In this document: positions 1 to 11,212 of the stretch, one piece after another | Position numbering within the stretch: the first letter of the stretch is position 1 | Layout: every line of letters starts with the position of its first letter | Origin: Hermatobates lingyangjiaoensis | Taxonomy: Eukaryota; Arthropoda; Insecta; Hemiptera; Hermatobatidae | NCBI GenBank assembly: GCA_026182355.1 | Contig: JAPFBL010000254.1 | Location: forward strand, 5,763,001 to 5,827,000 | DNA length: 64,000 nucleotides | Reading direction: 5' to 3' | Notes under the pieces: generated by a model | What the model saw: the letters and a program-made list of their open reading frames with translations, nothing else | What the model was told of the DNA's origin: nothing | The model's database searches: none | Made by a program: the position numbers and the translations under genes

Positions 1-1442
1 TTAGCACACTTATTGAAATATTTCAATCATTACATAAATGTAACGCCCGTTTAATTATTATATATGGCTTTTATGATTATAGAAGAAACAGTAGATTTTT
101 TTTAATATTCTGGTTTTAGCGCTCGAAAGTTTGGTCATACTGGTTGAACGAAATAGTAACGTTGAAAATTAACACTGTGTCTCGTATTTGAGTATCAATT
201 TTTATAAGATTAGTAGGAAAATTTTCTATAATTACAGAAATACGATGAAATTAATAAGTTAGGGATTACAGCAAACATGTCATTTTTTCTCGTTTGGAAT
301 ATCTGTAAGAGAAGATACAGTAGTTTAGTAGCATATCCCTACTAATCAAAATGTAACATATTTAAGCATATAACAATTTATTATCCAGTTATTGTAAATT
401 GTATCACGATTTGCTCATTGAACACATATATACAAAGTATTGATTTCTTTTTTCATATCTTTATAAATTATGAGTCACAAAATAGAAAACAACATTGTAA
501 GAAGAACTGCTTCAAAGCATTTATGTATAGCATAGTGGTTCTAACCTCTAGCATACTGCTAGAGTTCTAACTCCATACCTGAAAGGTTTTCAAGGTTGGA
601 AGGTTTCCCTGGTTAGTTTTTCTTATTCGTCCGCAGAGATATCAGTACGGTTCCTCTCATTAGGTTGTCTCTGTTGTCCTGATTGTGTATTCCTCATATC
701 ATATGGTTTGGTAACTAGAGTCGTTCACTATCCATTAATACTCCTTAAAAACAATAAAGAATAACAATATTTCAGCGGTAATGAGGACACGGATTACTTC
801 TTGAACTATTTGCTTGACTTTTTTTAGTAAAAAATAGAAACAAAGTATAACATATTAATTATGTTTTTTTCTTATTCAGTATAGTAGTATCTATACTTGT
901 TTGAGATTTTTTGTGACAGAAAAAGGTAAATGAGGTTTAAAGGATATAATATAAACTGAATTAGATAGTTTTTATGATAGTAGCGTTAGAACGGCCACCG
1001 AGAATGTGGCGTTATTAAGCACGCTGTGCTAAGCCTCAGAAAGATGGAGTATTTATTATTCCTCCTGTGGGAAAGAATTTAAAAAGCTTGAATCCTAAGA
1101 TCCCTCTTTCCGTATGTTCTTATTCTCTCTCGTTTTTTTTATTTGTTACCTAGTGTAGTTCTTTTATTTTATTTCCATTCAATTCTTTTGTACTATTCGA
1201 TTTAATCTTTTGAAGCATTAGTCAACCGCCCTTTGCTCTGATCTTCTATGCCAAGAAGATTTCCTAACTTCTTAATAACAGTTAATAAATCCTACAATTT
1301 TAACAGTTAACTCCTGTAGACTATACTCCTTTGGTAGTTCTCTGAGAGGGTGGAGGTCCAAGTAGGTGAATTGTTTGGGGGACGCGAGAGTTACGGAAGG
1401 TCACATGATTTTGTAGAAGCTGCAAAACACTGCACACAACTC
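1..1442. other. Intergenic, AT-rich, mostly featureless
   Basis: No gene is recognisable here on either strand. The sequence is AT-rich with only short chance open frames. The one structured item is a possible tRNA-derived SINE remnant near 524-780, listed separately. The stretch ends at a 64-bp tandem repeat. Confidence 0.6.
524..780 (+). repeat. Possible tRNA-derived SINE remnant
   Basis: Positions 528-538 read TAGCATAGTGG, which fits the RNA polymerase III A box. Positions 562-574 read GAGTTCTAACTCC, a degenerate B box at plausible spacing. The following 200 bases are less AT-rich than their surroundings. There is no intact cloverleaf, so this is more likely a decayed SINE head than a tRNA gene. 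No second copy was matched in the window, so the call is weak. Confidence 0.35.
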
Positions 1443-1698
1443 CTCTACCCACCCTCCCACAGCCAACACCCCACTATCAATAAAACTACTCTCCTCACTC
1501 ACACCCCTCTACCCACCCTCCCACAGCCAACACCCCACTATCAATAAAACTACTCTCCTCACTCACACCCCTCTACCCACCCTCCCACAGCCAACACCCC
1601 ACTATCAATAAAACTACTCTTCTCACTCACACCCCTCTACCCACCCTCCCACAGCCAACACCCCACTATCAATAAAACTACTCTCCTCACTGCCCCAC
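1443..1698 (+). repeat. 64-bp tandem repeat, 4 copies
   Basis: The motif beginning CTCTACCCACCCTCCCAC recurs at 1443, 1507, 1571 and 1635, giving a period of 64 bp. The copies are nearly identical; one has TCTTCTCAC for CTCCTCAC, and the last runs into a degenerate partial unit. The + strand is C-rich (CCCACCCTCCCAC) and each unit contains AATAAA. The near identity suggests recent expansion. An open frame across it is just the repeat read in frame. Confidence 0.95.
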
Positions 1699-4600
1699 TC
1701 ACACCCCTGTACTATCACAACATACTTGTGATACAAATATGATAAACATATCCCCAGCATGTTATTGAAAGGTAAATAATCTCTCAAGCAATTGAATTGA
1801 ATTTTTATTCACATTATTCAGTTTCAATAGTTCAAAAGTTGATTTTTAAAGGTAAAACTATTCGTTGTAAATACCAAACAGTAAATATAGTCATGATTTG
1901 AATATAACACTCCAGACGACCACTTCGCAGGGTCGTAAATGTCAAAGAAGTAAGGAAATTAAATTGCGTGCTAAGTGTATTGTGCATTATTTTAAAAATA
2001 CAATGCAGTATAATTTCTTTAACTTAAATTCGTTTTAGCGTCGTAAACCTTAAAAAATACTTAGTTTTTTTTTTCAATTTTCAGGTATTACATATTACAC
2101 ATTAAATGTCAATAAATTAACTGAATGCATCTTCTTTAGACGTTTCAGAAGATTTATTGAATGAAAATACAATTTTTTATATCCTTTTCAATATAGAAGG
2201 CGAGTTAAGTTTTTTGAGGAACATAATTGGAGAGATCTGTTTATTTCAGTTGGATGGAATGCGTGTTTGTTGGAAAGGGTTTCTGTTTGGGTTGGAGTGA
2301 GAGGCGGAAGTAAATGTTGGACACATGGTTTGGCAAGTGAGGCAGGGAGGGAGGGTGTTCTGAGGAGGTAACGGTGCAGGCCGTGAATGGTGGGGCGTGA
2401 ATGGGCCGCGAGGTGAGCGGCATTCCTAGAGCGCGTCAATGGACCAATTCACAGGTGTCTTCCTCGCACTGCCCTTCACCCACTTCTGCCCTCCTCTTTT
2501 AGCACTACCACCCTTTTCCCCACCAATAACCGCCCTTCCCTCCCTCATTAATTCATTCTATATAACATTTTAATTACTTTTTTTATGCCGACAACGTTAA
2601 ATAATAATTAGTTCCTTATACGAATTCCAAACATTTTTTTTGTATTCATAATTACAGCGGAACTTGTTTAATACGGGGTTTAATCATTCAAATTTTCCTT
2701 TCAGTCCCTTCAACTTCCTATTCAATTAATGTAAAAAAAAATTATTTCGTTTTATTTTTTTTTTTAAACAGACAAGCGTTGTATAAATGTTCAAACTTAC
2801 AGAAAAGCCAAGTCAAACAAATTCATAAGCACTAAGTCACTCACAGAATCCAGGGTAGTTGGTCGAAAGGAATTAATGTCACTTGGTCTATTTTTGGACT
2901 TCTTCATAGTTACACGATGATCGTTACGCATTGCCGAGAGTCGGTTCCTAGACCGAAATATCTCAGTCTCATTTATGAACTCTTTACTGTAACAGAGATA
3001 TTAATTTTGATTTCACAAATTTATTGTAAGATGTCGTGTTACATATATAAGAACCAGACTTATAACAGACCGCCTTCAGCGATTTCCCTTAAAAGGGATG
3101 TGTGGGACATTTGTAAAGTAGCAGCCATTATAGTTCTAAGGGAGCAACATTACCCTGTTGACACAAAATCGTTGGCCCTAATCTTTACCTTTCTGAATTA
3201 TATTCCAGCCAATATCTAAAGCTGTACAACCTCCAGCACACAGATAACTGACTATATCATAACTTAAAATCAGACCACTGACTGTATCATAGCTTGGAAC
3301 AGATTTCAATGCTAATATAAAGCAGTTATATATCCACGGTGGTAAATTATGCGCAATAAAATTATATATCAATAATTCTCATTGCGTATATAAATAAGAA
3401 GTATTCTGTACATAACTATTAATTGATTGATACAACTATATGCATATCAATTAATAGTTTTATGATATATACAGAAGTAATGGGAATAATAGCCTTTAAT
3501 GATGACCTCTACACATAAATCTTTAATAAAAATATGCCTATCTGACATTAAGTGTTCTTATTTAGCTTACATCATATTGTGTTGGATCATATCTCTTTCG
3601 ATATTTTTTGGATTCTGAAGAAGTATTCTAGGTGTCCCAAACTCTATTAAACCATGTTTAATAAAAGCATATTTAATTTGTATACGAAGAACTCTTATTT
3701 ACCCACCGGTCGAAATAGTGGCCTAGTCAGTCATGCTACAACATTCTGTTTTAACCTCAATGTTAAAACAAGGCTTCTGTTGTGGATAGCCACTTAGGTA
3801 TGAGGTGGTCTACTCTCGTGTATTTGAGACACCTCCACTTTCTGTGGTTTGAAGGCCTATTAAACCTATTTAAGGCCTAAGACCGGAGAACACTTATCTG
3901 CCCGAATTGTGGAGTTTCGTAAACACTTTCTTTTCGTTGACAGGTATTTTCCACCTTTTCACCCAAAGCTCTATAATATTGAGGTATTTCTGTACATTTA
4001 TAAAAGCCGTATCAGGATTTTTACTTGAAGCAAGAATAACTTTATGGCTAAGAAGTAATAGTAATAACCTTTAAAAGATAAAGTAAAATCTTTTAGATAA
4101 ATTAAAACATAGCTAGATTGTGTGAGGATATTCTGGAATGCCTCAGGTTTATATAGAATATAGAAGGTGTCCGAGTCACTCCATGATCGTACACCTGCTT
4201 TCATAGGGAAAATGGACGACAGAGAAGAGGATGGTATAATTTTGTTGAAATGGTGGTATAGGGTATCATGTTATTGATTAGGTAATCATAACTGCATGAT
4301 TAGGTATCATGTTAGCGGGATGTGACTGTCTTACGTTTCCATAGTAGTCCAGTTTGCCATATTCTGTTGAAGGCTTTGCCACATCTAGAGAGACAGCTCA
4401 ACAATAGTTTGTCTGCGTGAGAGCAGGAAAAACCACATAGACAACCCGATGACACTGCTTAATGGTGGAGTGTTGTGATGGAAAACCAAAGTGGTGACGA
4501 GGAATCTATGTTGTAAATTTAAGATGGGATGAAGTCAGCGTAGAAAAAGTTTTTCAAGGTTCGTAGGTATTAGTAGTAAAATACTAATTGAATGATATGA

Positions 4601-6365
4601 AGTGGGGTAGGTGATGCTTTGTGAGGTTTTTGAATTATACGTATAATAGAAATTTCGATAGGACAGGAAAGGAAGTTGTTCTTACGATAGAGTATACATG
4701 CATATGAGGAATAGTATGGATTTACGGGGAAGTTATTTTAGAATTTTATTTGTGATTAGATCGTGGCCAAGAGATTTTTTTGGAAAGGAGTTTTTTAATT
4801 ATGAAAGAGACCGCAGGTAGACAGAATGATTTAGGTGGTAGTGAGAGCAGTAAAGAGGTTAAGAATCCGTCAGTTATTTCCTTTCTACTTTCAGAGTCTT
4901 CTGTTTCCGAGTTAAAAATAAAGAGTGTTTAAGTGTTCCGAGAAATACATTGGCCTTTCCACTGTCACTTCCTGGCCAATGTTTGACAAGGAGTCAGATA
5001 ATGATTTTGTGTTCATAATAAAAATGTAAAATATAATGTTGTTTCTATAAAGGAAGAGTTTAATCAAAAACTAAGCATTAAAATTCTTTCGGATTAAAAT
5101 TATATATTGTTTAAGTACTTAAAGTATTTCAGAAAATGTGTAACACTAATGTTGAATGGTATAGCTAAACTTTTGTAGGCCATGTCTCAAATTAAACAAG
5201 AAGTTCTAACAAGAAAATGAACTAATAGGATTAAAATTTATCATTAAATTAAACTGTTACTCAGAATATATTATGTAAAGTGGTTTCAAATCAAATATTA
5301 TTTTTAACGGTAGAAGAAATAAAATTGGGACCAGAATGAATGGGACGAGTGCACTTGTTTAGTAATGGTTTGAATTCTAATTATCAGTGATTTATACCCA
5401 CATGCCTCTAGGAGAGGGGAGTGCTAGTAATGAAATACAAGCTTTTAGATGGAAGCCGCTTACTTGAGGCTCTAGCAGACGGAACATGTTTGTTTTATAG
5501 TGAGGTATTTACTTGTTATGGTAATCATGTACACCGGGTATTTGAAGATACCACTGCCATTGACCTATTTCCCTACTATCCTCCGCTCATTCTATTCACC
5601 GTAAGGCATTCTTCTTCATTTTCCCATTAAACTGCCTCCACTATTTTTTAAAAAGGATTTCAAGCATTTGATCCTAGAGTTAAGAAGTATTTTTACTGAA
5701 AAACGGAACCTGAAGTTTGTATAATGGTTTTGTTTTTTCATTGTAAAAAGGGCATTTACTTAAATAATGCTCTTTTACTATACACCATATGTCTCTATAT
5801 CCTCTACAGTTGTCTGCTCCTACTTCAGTGCAACATTATATTATTGGGTGATACGCAAAGATTTTAACTAAAAGATATTTTTAAAGAAAGTTCTTTTGTT
5901 CGCTTTTCGAAGTTTTATTAAGGTCTTTAATGTGGGAGATAGCTGATTTTATCATGATGTTCCTCTGAGAAAACATAGGAGTAAAGCCTTCGTCCTGAGA
6001 GAGTACAATATACGAGTAAGGTTCTAAAGCCACTAAACTCAACCGCAATCAATTCCCTCAGGATGATGCTTCAAGCAAAAATTAGACATTCCGTATACAT
6101 TTATGAGGATGAATCTGCAATTTATTTCTTAAATATTTAGTCTATTTTGGAATATTTTTTTTAAGACTTTACAATTATATAGGTAAGATTAGGCGACAGC
6201 GATAAGACAATAACAAATAATAGAAAACAGACGAATGTGGTGTGGCTAAGCTTTCGGACAAAAGCTCTACATCACAGTAAGAGGAGTCACGAAATAGATA
6301 TACATTTGTACGCATTCAAATACCAGAAGTGAAGTGATGTGAGTGAGGTAAAGAGTCATTCGAGT
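1699..6365. other. Intergenic; no gene recognised
   Basis: AT-rich sequence with no supported exon. A 14-bp-arm inverted repeat (AACTATTAATTGAT / ATCAATTAATAGTT) lies at about 3415-3462. A GC-richer island lies at 2270-2540. A 100-codon frame at 2917-3219 has no recognisable domain and was not accepted. Confidence 0.55.
2270..2540. other. GC-richer, CpG-containing island of unknown role
   Basis: This stretch is clearly richer in G and C than its flanks and includes several CpGs (GGGCGTGAATGGGCCGCGAG and AGAGCGCGTC). It also contains GT donor-like sites (GAGGTAACG, GCGAGGTGAGC). It could be a promoter or first non-coding exon of a + strand gene, or an eroded repeat. No frame gives a recognisable protein. 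Confidence 0.3.
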
Positions 6366-6366
6366 C

Positions 6367-6370
<4 letters not shown>

Positions 6371-6407
<37 letters not shown>
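6371..6407. repeat. (TA)n microsatellite
   Basis: An uninterrupted TA dinucleotide run of about 37 bases. Similar runs occur near 6831-6864, 6890-6910, 10923-10951, 14118-14168, 14551-14571, 15571-15594, 51139-51166 and 51337-51391. Several of these abut foldback repeats listed below. Confidence 0.95.
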
Positions 6408-6410
<3 letters not shown>

Positions 6411-6829
6411 CATGAAAACTACAGGAACACATTCAAAAATGTTATAAGGTCTTCGGTCAACCAATAGGCCCTTGTTTGAGTCGACATTCAATGACACGTC
6501 ATTCTAGTAGTTATTCCTAACAGGAACAGTTATTTAGTCGAAACATATTTGAACAATTAACAATTCAATGTTTTATTCATTCCTTGAAACAATATTAATC
6601 CAAAATTTTGGCAGGACTAGTAAGCTTTTAGCTCCAGTCTAATAATATATATCAATTTTGGCATCATATAACTTTTATATCTAATAACAGGAGGGCTCCA
6701 CCTGTGTCAGGAGGAAACAGATGTTCTCCTCTCTTTAATCATTTAAAACAGGTCGTCCATATATAGTTTAATAAATTTTATTTTCATTCCTAGTTTGTTG
6801 AACGTCAGTATATATCCATTTTTTTTGTT

Positions 6830-6830
<1 letters not shown>

Positions 6831-6863
<33 letters not shown>

Positions 6864-6932
6864 ATCTACTTTAAAAACTCTGAGAATTTATATATATATA
6901 TATATATATATCTACTTTAAAAACTCTGAGAA
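6831..6932. repeat. (TA)n with a 46-bp tandem duplication
   Basis: The 20-mer TCTACTTTAAAAACTCTGAG occurs at 6865-6884 and again at 6911-6930, each preceded by a TA run. The repeat unit is therefore about 46 bp including the microsatellite. This looks like slippage or unequal exchange anchored in the TA tract. Confidence 0.9.
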
Positions 6933-6947
6933 ACACAAATGAAAACA

Positions 6948-7031
6948 GAAACTAAGACTCACATTAAATATTTCAAATCTTTCCTGAGGACGTTTAAAAG
7001 TGTCGAAATATTGAATGTGAGTCCTAGTTTC
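6948..7031. repeat. 27-bp-arm inverted repeat with decayed hammerhead-like centre
   Basis: The left arm 6948-6974 (starts GAAACTAAGACTC) pairs with the right arm 7005-7031 (ends GAGTCCTAGTTTC) with few mismatches. Between them lies CCTGAGGA, a short hairpin, then GTCGAAAT. This resembles the CUGANGA and GAAA boxes found elsewhere in the window but is degenerate. It probably belongs to the same class of retroelement ends. Confidence 0.6.
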
Positions 7032-10030
7032 TCATTTTTCATTCGTGTTTCTCAAGGTTTATAGAGTGTATAGTTCGCTCTGGTCTGATTTCATTTGAAC
7101 GTATATATATATCTATAAATGTGGTTTTTTTTTAACAGATTCAATGCCATCGTTGATGAAACGATGGTTTTATCTCAGACTAACTGCCATTTAATCAGTG
7201 CTCTAATGTTATCTCTGCAAATATTCTCCCCTCAACACCTCTAAGTTAATCCCTTGCGCTCTCCTATCAATAAATCTTTAAAGAAAGAGAGACTCCTACG
7301 CTGAATTCTAGATAGATGGCCTAACTGCAGCTGATTTATACAGAGAATTACGGAAATGGGGCTTCGTTCATCGACTGCGAACCATATTCTGTAAAACTTA
7401 AAGGTTATCAGAGTTTCTTAAATTGTTGCGTGATTGATATATTCAAATTTGTTAGATAATCGGAAACATTGTTGAAAACCATTTTGAAAAAGTTAAAAAT
7501 ATATTTTATACAATTTTTCACTTTTTATAATAGTCTATTCAAGGTTTAATAGAAAACAGTCGTTTGTACTAACAGTTTGCTCTTATTTCTTTCACTAAAC
7601 ACTGACGAGTATATGAAATGCATTTTTAAATAACACTCAAGTCAGTTAGTTAGTTAATGGAATCAATCTATATTCAGTAGAAACATTTGTCTGATAGTTA
7701 CTTTTTTATTTGAAATCCAAACCTGTTTGAAAAGGATGCATGGATTTCTGTATCTGTAAAAGAAAAGTTGTTAGAATACTTTTAGTTGCATTTTTACATT
7801 ACAAATTCTTTTGACTTCTCCCTTACTAGCGTAATTCGACCTGAATCTTGAGAATAAACAGACTAAAATATATAAAGACTTATATAATTAAATTTAATGT
7901 TTCTTGTATTAATTTTAAAGCAGGGATTTGACTCTTTACTTTACCATTGAGATTTGTTAGTACAAAACTTCGTGAGAGCAGTAAACCCGAGTTTTCTCAT
8001 TAATCTGTTTGAAAAGTTCTGATGGAGACCAAATAAATGGAATCTAAAGTAATGTCCTTTAACAGAAATCTAAGTTAAACAAGCAATTAATCTCCCGATA
8101 TCCAAAAGATATTAAAATAAATATATGTATACATACTAAGAAAAGTAATAGCCACAGTAAAAAAAAGACACTTAATATCTCTAATTTTCAGTTGATATAT
8201 ATCCCATTTTTATTAAAATTACTTTTTAATTTTATTATTAAAATGTACCATACATAACAGTGCATAACATTAAATAACAGTACATAACTGTCAATGTACA
8301 GCACATAACAGTAAATTGACTAAATTTTTGTGAGAACACAATCGAATCAGTCTAAAACTTTTAAATACTTCCTTAATTAATTAAGTATCCTCTTAATTAA
8401 TTCACTTAAAAATTCTACCAGTTTTTTTCTAAAGCGTGTCCCAGGAGCATACAAAATATCTATTATTATTGAGTAATTTTTCTCAAGACAAAGAACATGA
8501 CTATTTGATCCACTAGATCAACTTTGGGAATCTTCGGGCCTGCGATCGCAGACTATTTGTAACAGTATCTAAGATAAATGAACCAATTGCATTTCAATTC
8601 GGCATTGATATTATACTTGCAGAGAAGATTATTATGATATCAAAGGAAACAATTTGAATATGGGAACATTTCTCCATTGTTATTCATTCTTGTTATCTTA
8701 AATGTATGAAATTTCTGTAATTTAACATTTTTTATCAATCAATTTAATTAACTAAAAGAAAAAGTTAATTTCTTATTGTTCTAAGTTCTTTCACATGCGT
8801 TTTTATTATATTTTGCAGGTGCGCAAGAACAGACCTAATTACAAATATTAGTGGGGGAATACCATTAAATCATGTTAGCGAATCACTCCTCATTTCATTA
8901 TTCACCAAAAAATTTGTTAGTTCAAAAAAATCAATGAATACGAATTCGGAAAAGATATTTGCTACTTCTGAGGAGCATATGATGTCTGAACAATGAGTTA
9001 CTTCACTACGGACTTGTTTAAATCATTATAAACTTTAGGTTTAGTATTGAATATGTAACCAGTCTTATGAAAACACGTCAAAGGTAAAACTAATTCAGCC
9101 AAGTCTTAAAGGGATCTACCAAAGAAGACTAACAGCATTCTCATTCTAATGGGCCGGAGTAATTTTTGCTTTTGATACGATAATGTCAGTTTTGATTCAT
9201 TGCAGTTGTTTCATCCTGTAGCAACAAGTTATACATGAGAAAAGTGCTCCTCCTAAATTTGAGCGCATTGTTAAAGCTCTCAATCAAGATTTAACTGTTG
9301 GACTGACGTTAACGTAAAGCAGCTCGAGGCTCGTATCTCCTTTCCGATGTTTTCTCTCTAGGCCATAAACTGCTTTCACTCGGACTTGAAGCGATCGACC
9401 TGATTCTCGGCCTAGCGCGCGCCTATTATTCATTCTTCCTCAGCCTTTGGAAGCATTACGTAAAGAATTCAACAGCCTACTCGTCCACTGACAACTAATT
9501 GCATCATTTCATTTTCATACTAAACAGTGTGATTAGAATATACTGTTAAATGATCATACATAAATCTAATAAACAGATTATTTGAGTACTTAGCGACTTG
9601 CCTAAGATCAACATGTAATGTCTCTTGTTATAATATCAAAGGTCCAGATCAAAGGCGGGTGTCACGATAGTCTGGTGCTTATCATGCTTTCAACTGATAA
9701 GCATCCGCCTAACTTCGTTATTAGCTCTAACAAGAAATGTTTCATGTAGAAGAATAAAAAATATTTTACATTCCATTCCTTGGGGATGATTTAAAGGTGT
9801 AGATCCCAATCTAAAATGATGTTGAGTACTCTAGTTCTCTCTAGGTAATAAGAAACTTGAGAGTGAGAATATTTAGAGCATCTAATTTAAAATCAGCCCA
9901 ATAACTTTAAATTTTAAAGGTTGACAGAAAATTTTATTTAACTATTGTATATATAAAAATAAAATGAATCAGTACATAGGACATAAAATAAAAATTATTA
10001 TGACAGCAACACAAAGATAGACAGACACAG
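7032..10030. other. Intergenic; no gene recognised
   Basis: AT-rich with no supported coding exon. At about 8245-8312 the motif ACATAACAGT recurs imperfectly several times. At about 9300-9450 there is a GC-richer patch (TCGGCCTAGCGCGCGCC) of unknown meaning. Confidence 0.5.
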
Positions 10031-10035
10031 ATATA

Positions 10036-10075
10036 GCCTCACTTATATGTTTCGACTATAGTCGGCATCAGGAGG
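10036..10075 (-). ncRNA. Degenerate hammerhead-like motif
   Basis: The minus strand reads CCUC-CUGAUGC, then a GAC/GUC hairpin with UAUA loop, then GAAAC, then GUGAGG. CCUC and GAGG can close a stem I. The box CUGAUGC departs from the hammerhead consensus CUGANGA at its last position. It is likely a decayed copy. Confidence 0.3.
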
Positions 10076-10919
10076 AGAAGTGTTCACAGGAAGACAACGC
10101 GATGTGCTTTCATTATAATTTTTATACATTTTTATACATATAACAAAGTTTCACAATAAACACGTAAAATAATTTCTTGCTGTGGTTCAGGCGTTGATAT
10201 ATACTGGTGCGTTGGTACATATAAACGCAGTATATAAAAATTACAAATATATTACTATTCACATTTATTTCCTTCGCTTTTCTGTAGGACGACGATTCAA
10301 ACAAAAAATTAAAGAATGTAAGTGTGTTTTTCATGTATTTTTGTACCTTCGATTAAGTTGAATTTCATATATATATATATTGAATTCCATCACCGTCAGT
10401 TTTTAATGAATCTCGTTCTGGATATAACAAGACAGTAAGAGATGATTAGTACTGGCTAGTGCGAGATAATTGTACCTATCTTACACAGTTTTATTCAAAC
10501 GCTGTTGAAAGAGACGTCAGGCTGGAATCTGTAGATCAATTTACCACTCCAATACCTGCCCCAATCCTGTATTTGAAAGATTAACTGAAATAATAGTCAT
10601 TTACTACGAACTGAAATAACCCTAGACAAAACAGATTTGTCAGGGACTTCTTTTGATTTATGAAGGACTCTTTGATCGGTCAACTTTGAACATAAAGAGC
10701 CGGGAGCCCTTTCATGCTGACCGCTCGCTCTGCACGCAAGCGATCATAACCATTTTGTCCTAAATACCAGCAAACTTTCATTTTAATTGTTTAAATATGA
10801 TTTTAAAATGTGCAACTACTTTTTTAATTCCTTTAAGAAATTTTAGCATATAATTTTTAATTAGTTTAATAAAACTATTTTTGCTCAAAATATCTTCAGC
10901 AACGAAGAAATGAAATACA

Positions 10920-10950
<31 letters not shown>

Positions 10951-10997
10951 GAATAAATATATGAATGATCAAACCACAATATGAAATGGGAAAAAAA

Positions 10998-11040
10998 TGC
11001 TAAGATTTTTCAACTGCAACAAGCGCCCTTCGTCAGAGTC
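10998..11040 (-). ncRNA. Hammerhead-like ribozyme motif (F1 left arm)
   Basis: On the minus strand GACU precedes CUGACGA, then one extra A, then a hairpin, then GAA, AAAUCUU and AGCA. The layout matches a type I hammerhead, but stem I (GACU/AGCA) and stem III carry mismatches. It is probably inactive. Confidence 0.4.
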
Positions 11041-11088
11041 AAAAACCCAACTGACTTGTCAGAGTCAAAAACACCTTAGTTGGGTTTC

Positions 11089-11131
11089 GACTCTGACGAA
11101 GACCTCTTGTCACGGTTGAAAGATCTTTGTC
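11089..11131 (+). ncRNA. Hammerhead-like ribozyme motif (F1 right arm)
   Basis: GACU, CUGACGA, one extra A, the stem II hairpin GACC...GGUU, GAA, palindromic stem III AGAUCU, then U and UGUC. Stem I (GACU/UGUC) has one mismatch at the junction. It lies head to head with the motif at 10998-11040. Confidence 0.45.
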
Positions 11132-11212
11132 TTTTTCTCTTTTCATTTTGTGGTTTGATCATTGATTGTTATTTCACGTGTTTATTTGAAATATAATATA
11201 TATAAGGTACTT

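Larger units (their letters stand above)
10921..11212. mobile_element. Foldback repeat F1 with two divergent hammerhead-like arms
   Basis: A (TA)n run is followed by ATGATCAAACCACAATATG on the left. The complementary CATTTTGTGGTTTGATCATTG lies at about 11146-11166, followed by the family end TTATTTCACGTGTTT. The two halves are inverted copies meeting near 11041-11088. Each carries CTGACGAAG and a GAAA box. Relatives lie at 14.1, 15.4, 16.0 and 17.7 kb. There is no coding capacity, so it is probably a non-autonomous derivative or terminal repeat of a retroelement, possibly Penelope-like. Confidence 0.7.

Noticed and set aside
528..574. tRNA gene suggested by A- and B-box-like sequences
   Set aside because: No acceptor stem or anticodon arm can be drawn, so a SINE remnant is more likely.
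2917..3219. 100-codon plus-strand frame
   Set aside because: No recognisable domain, no codon bias and no splice context.
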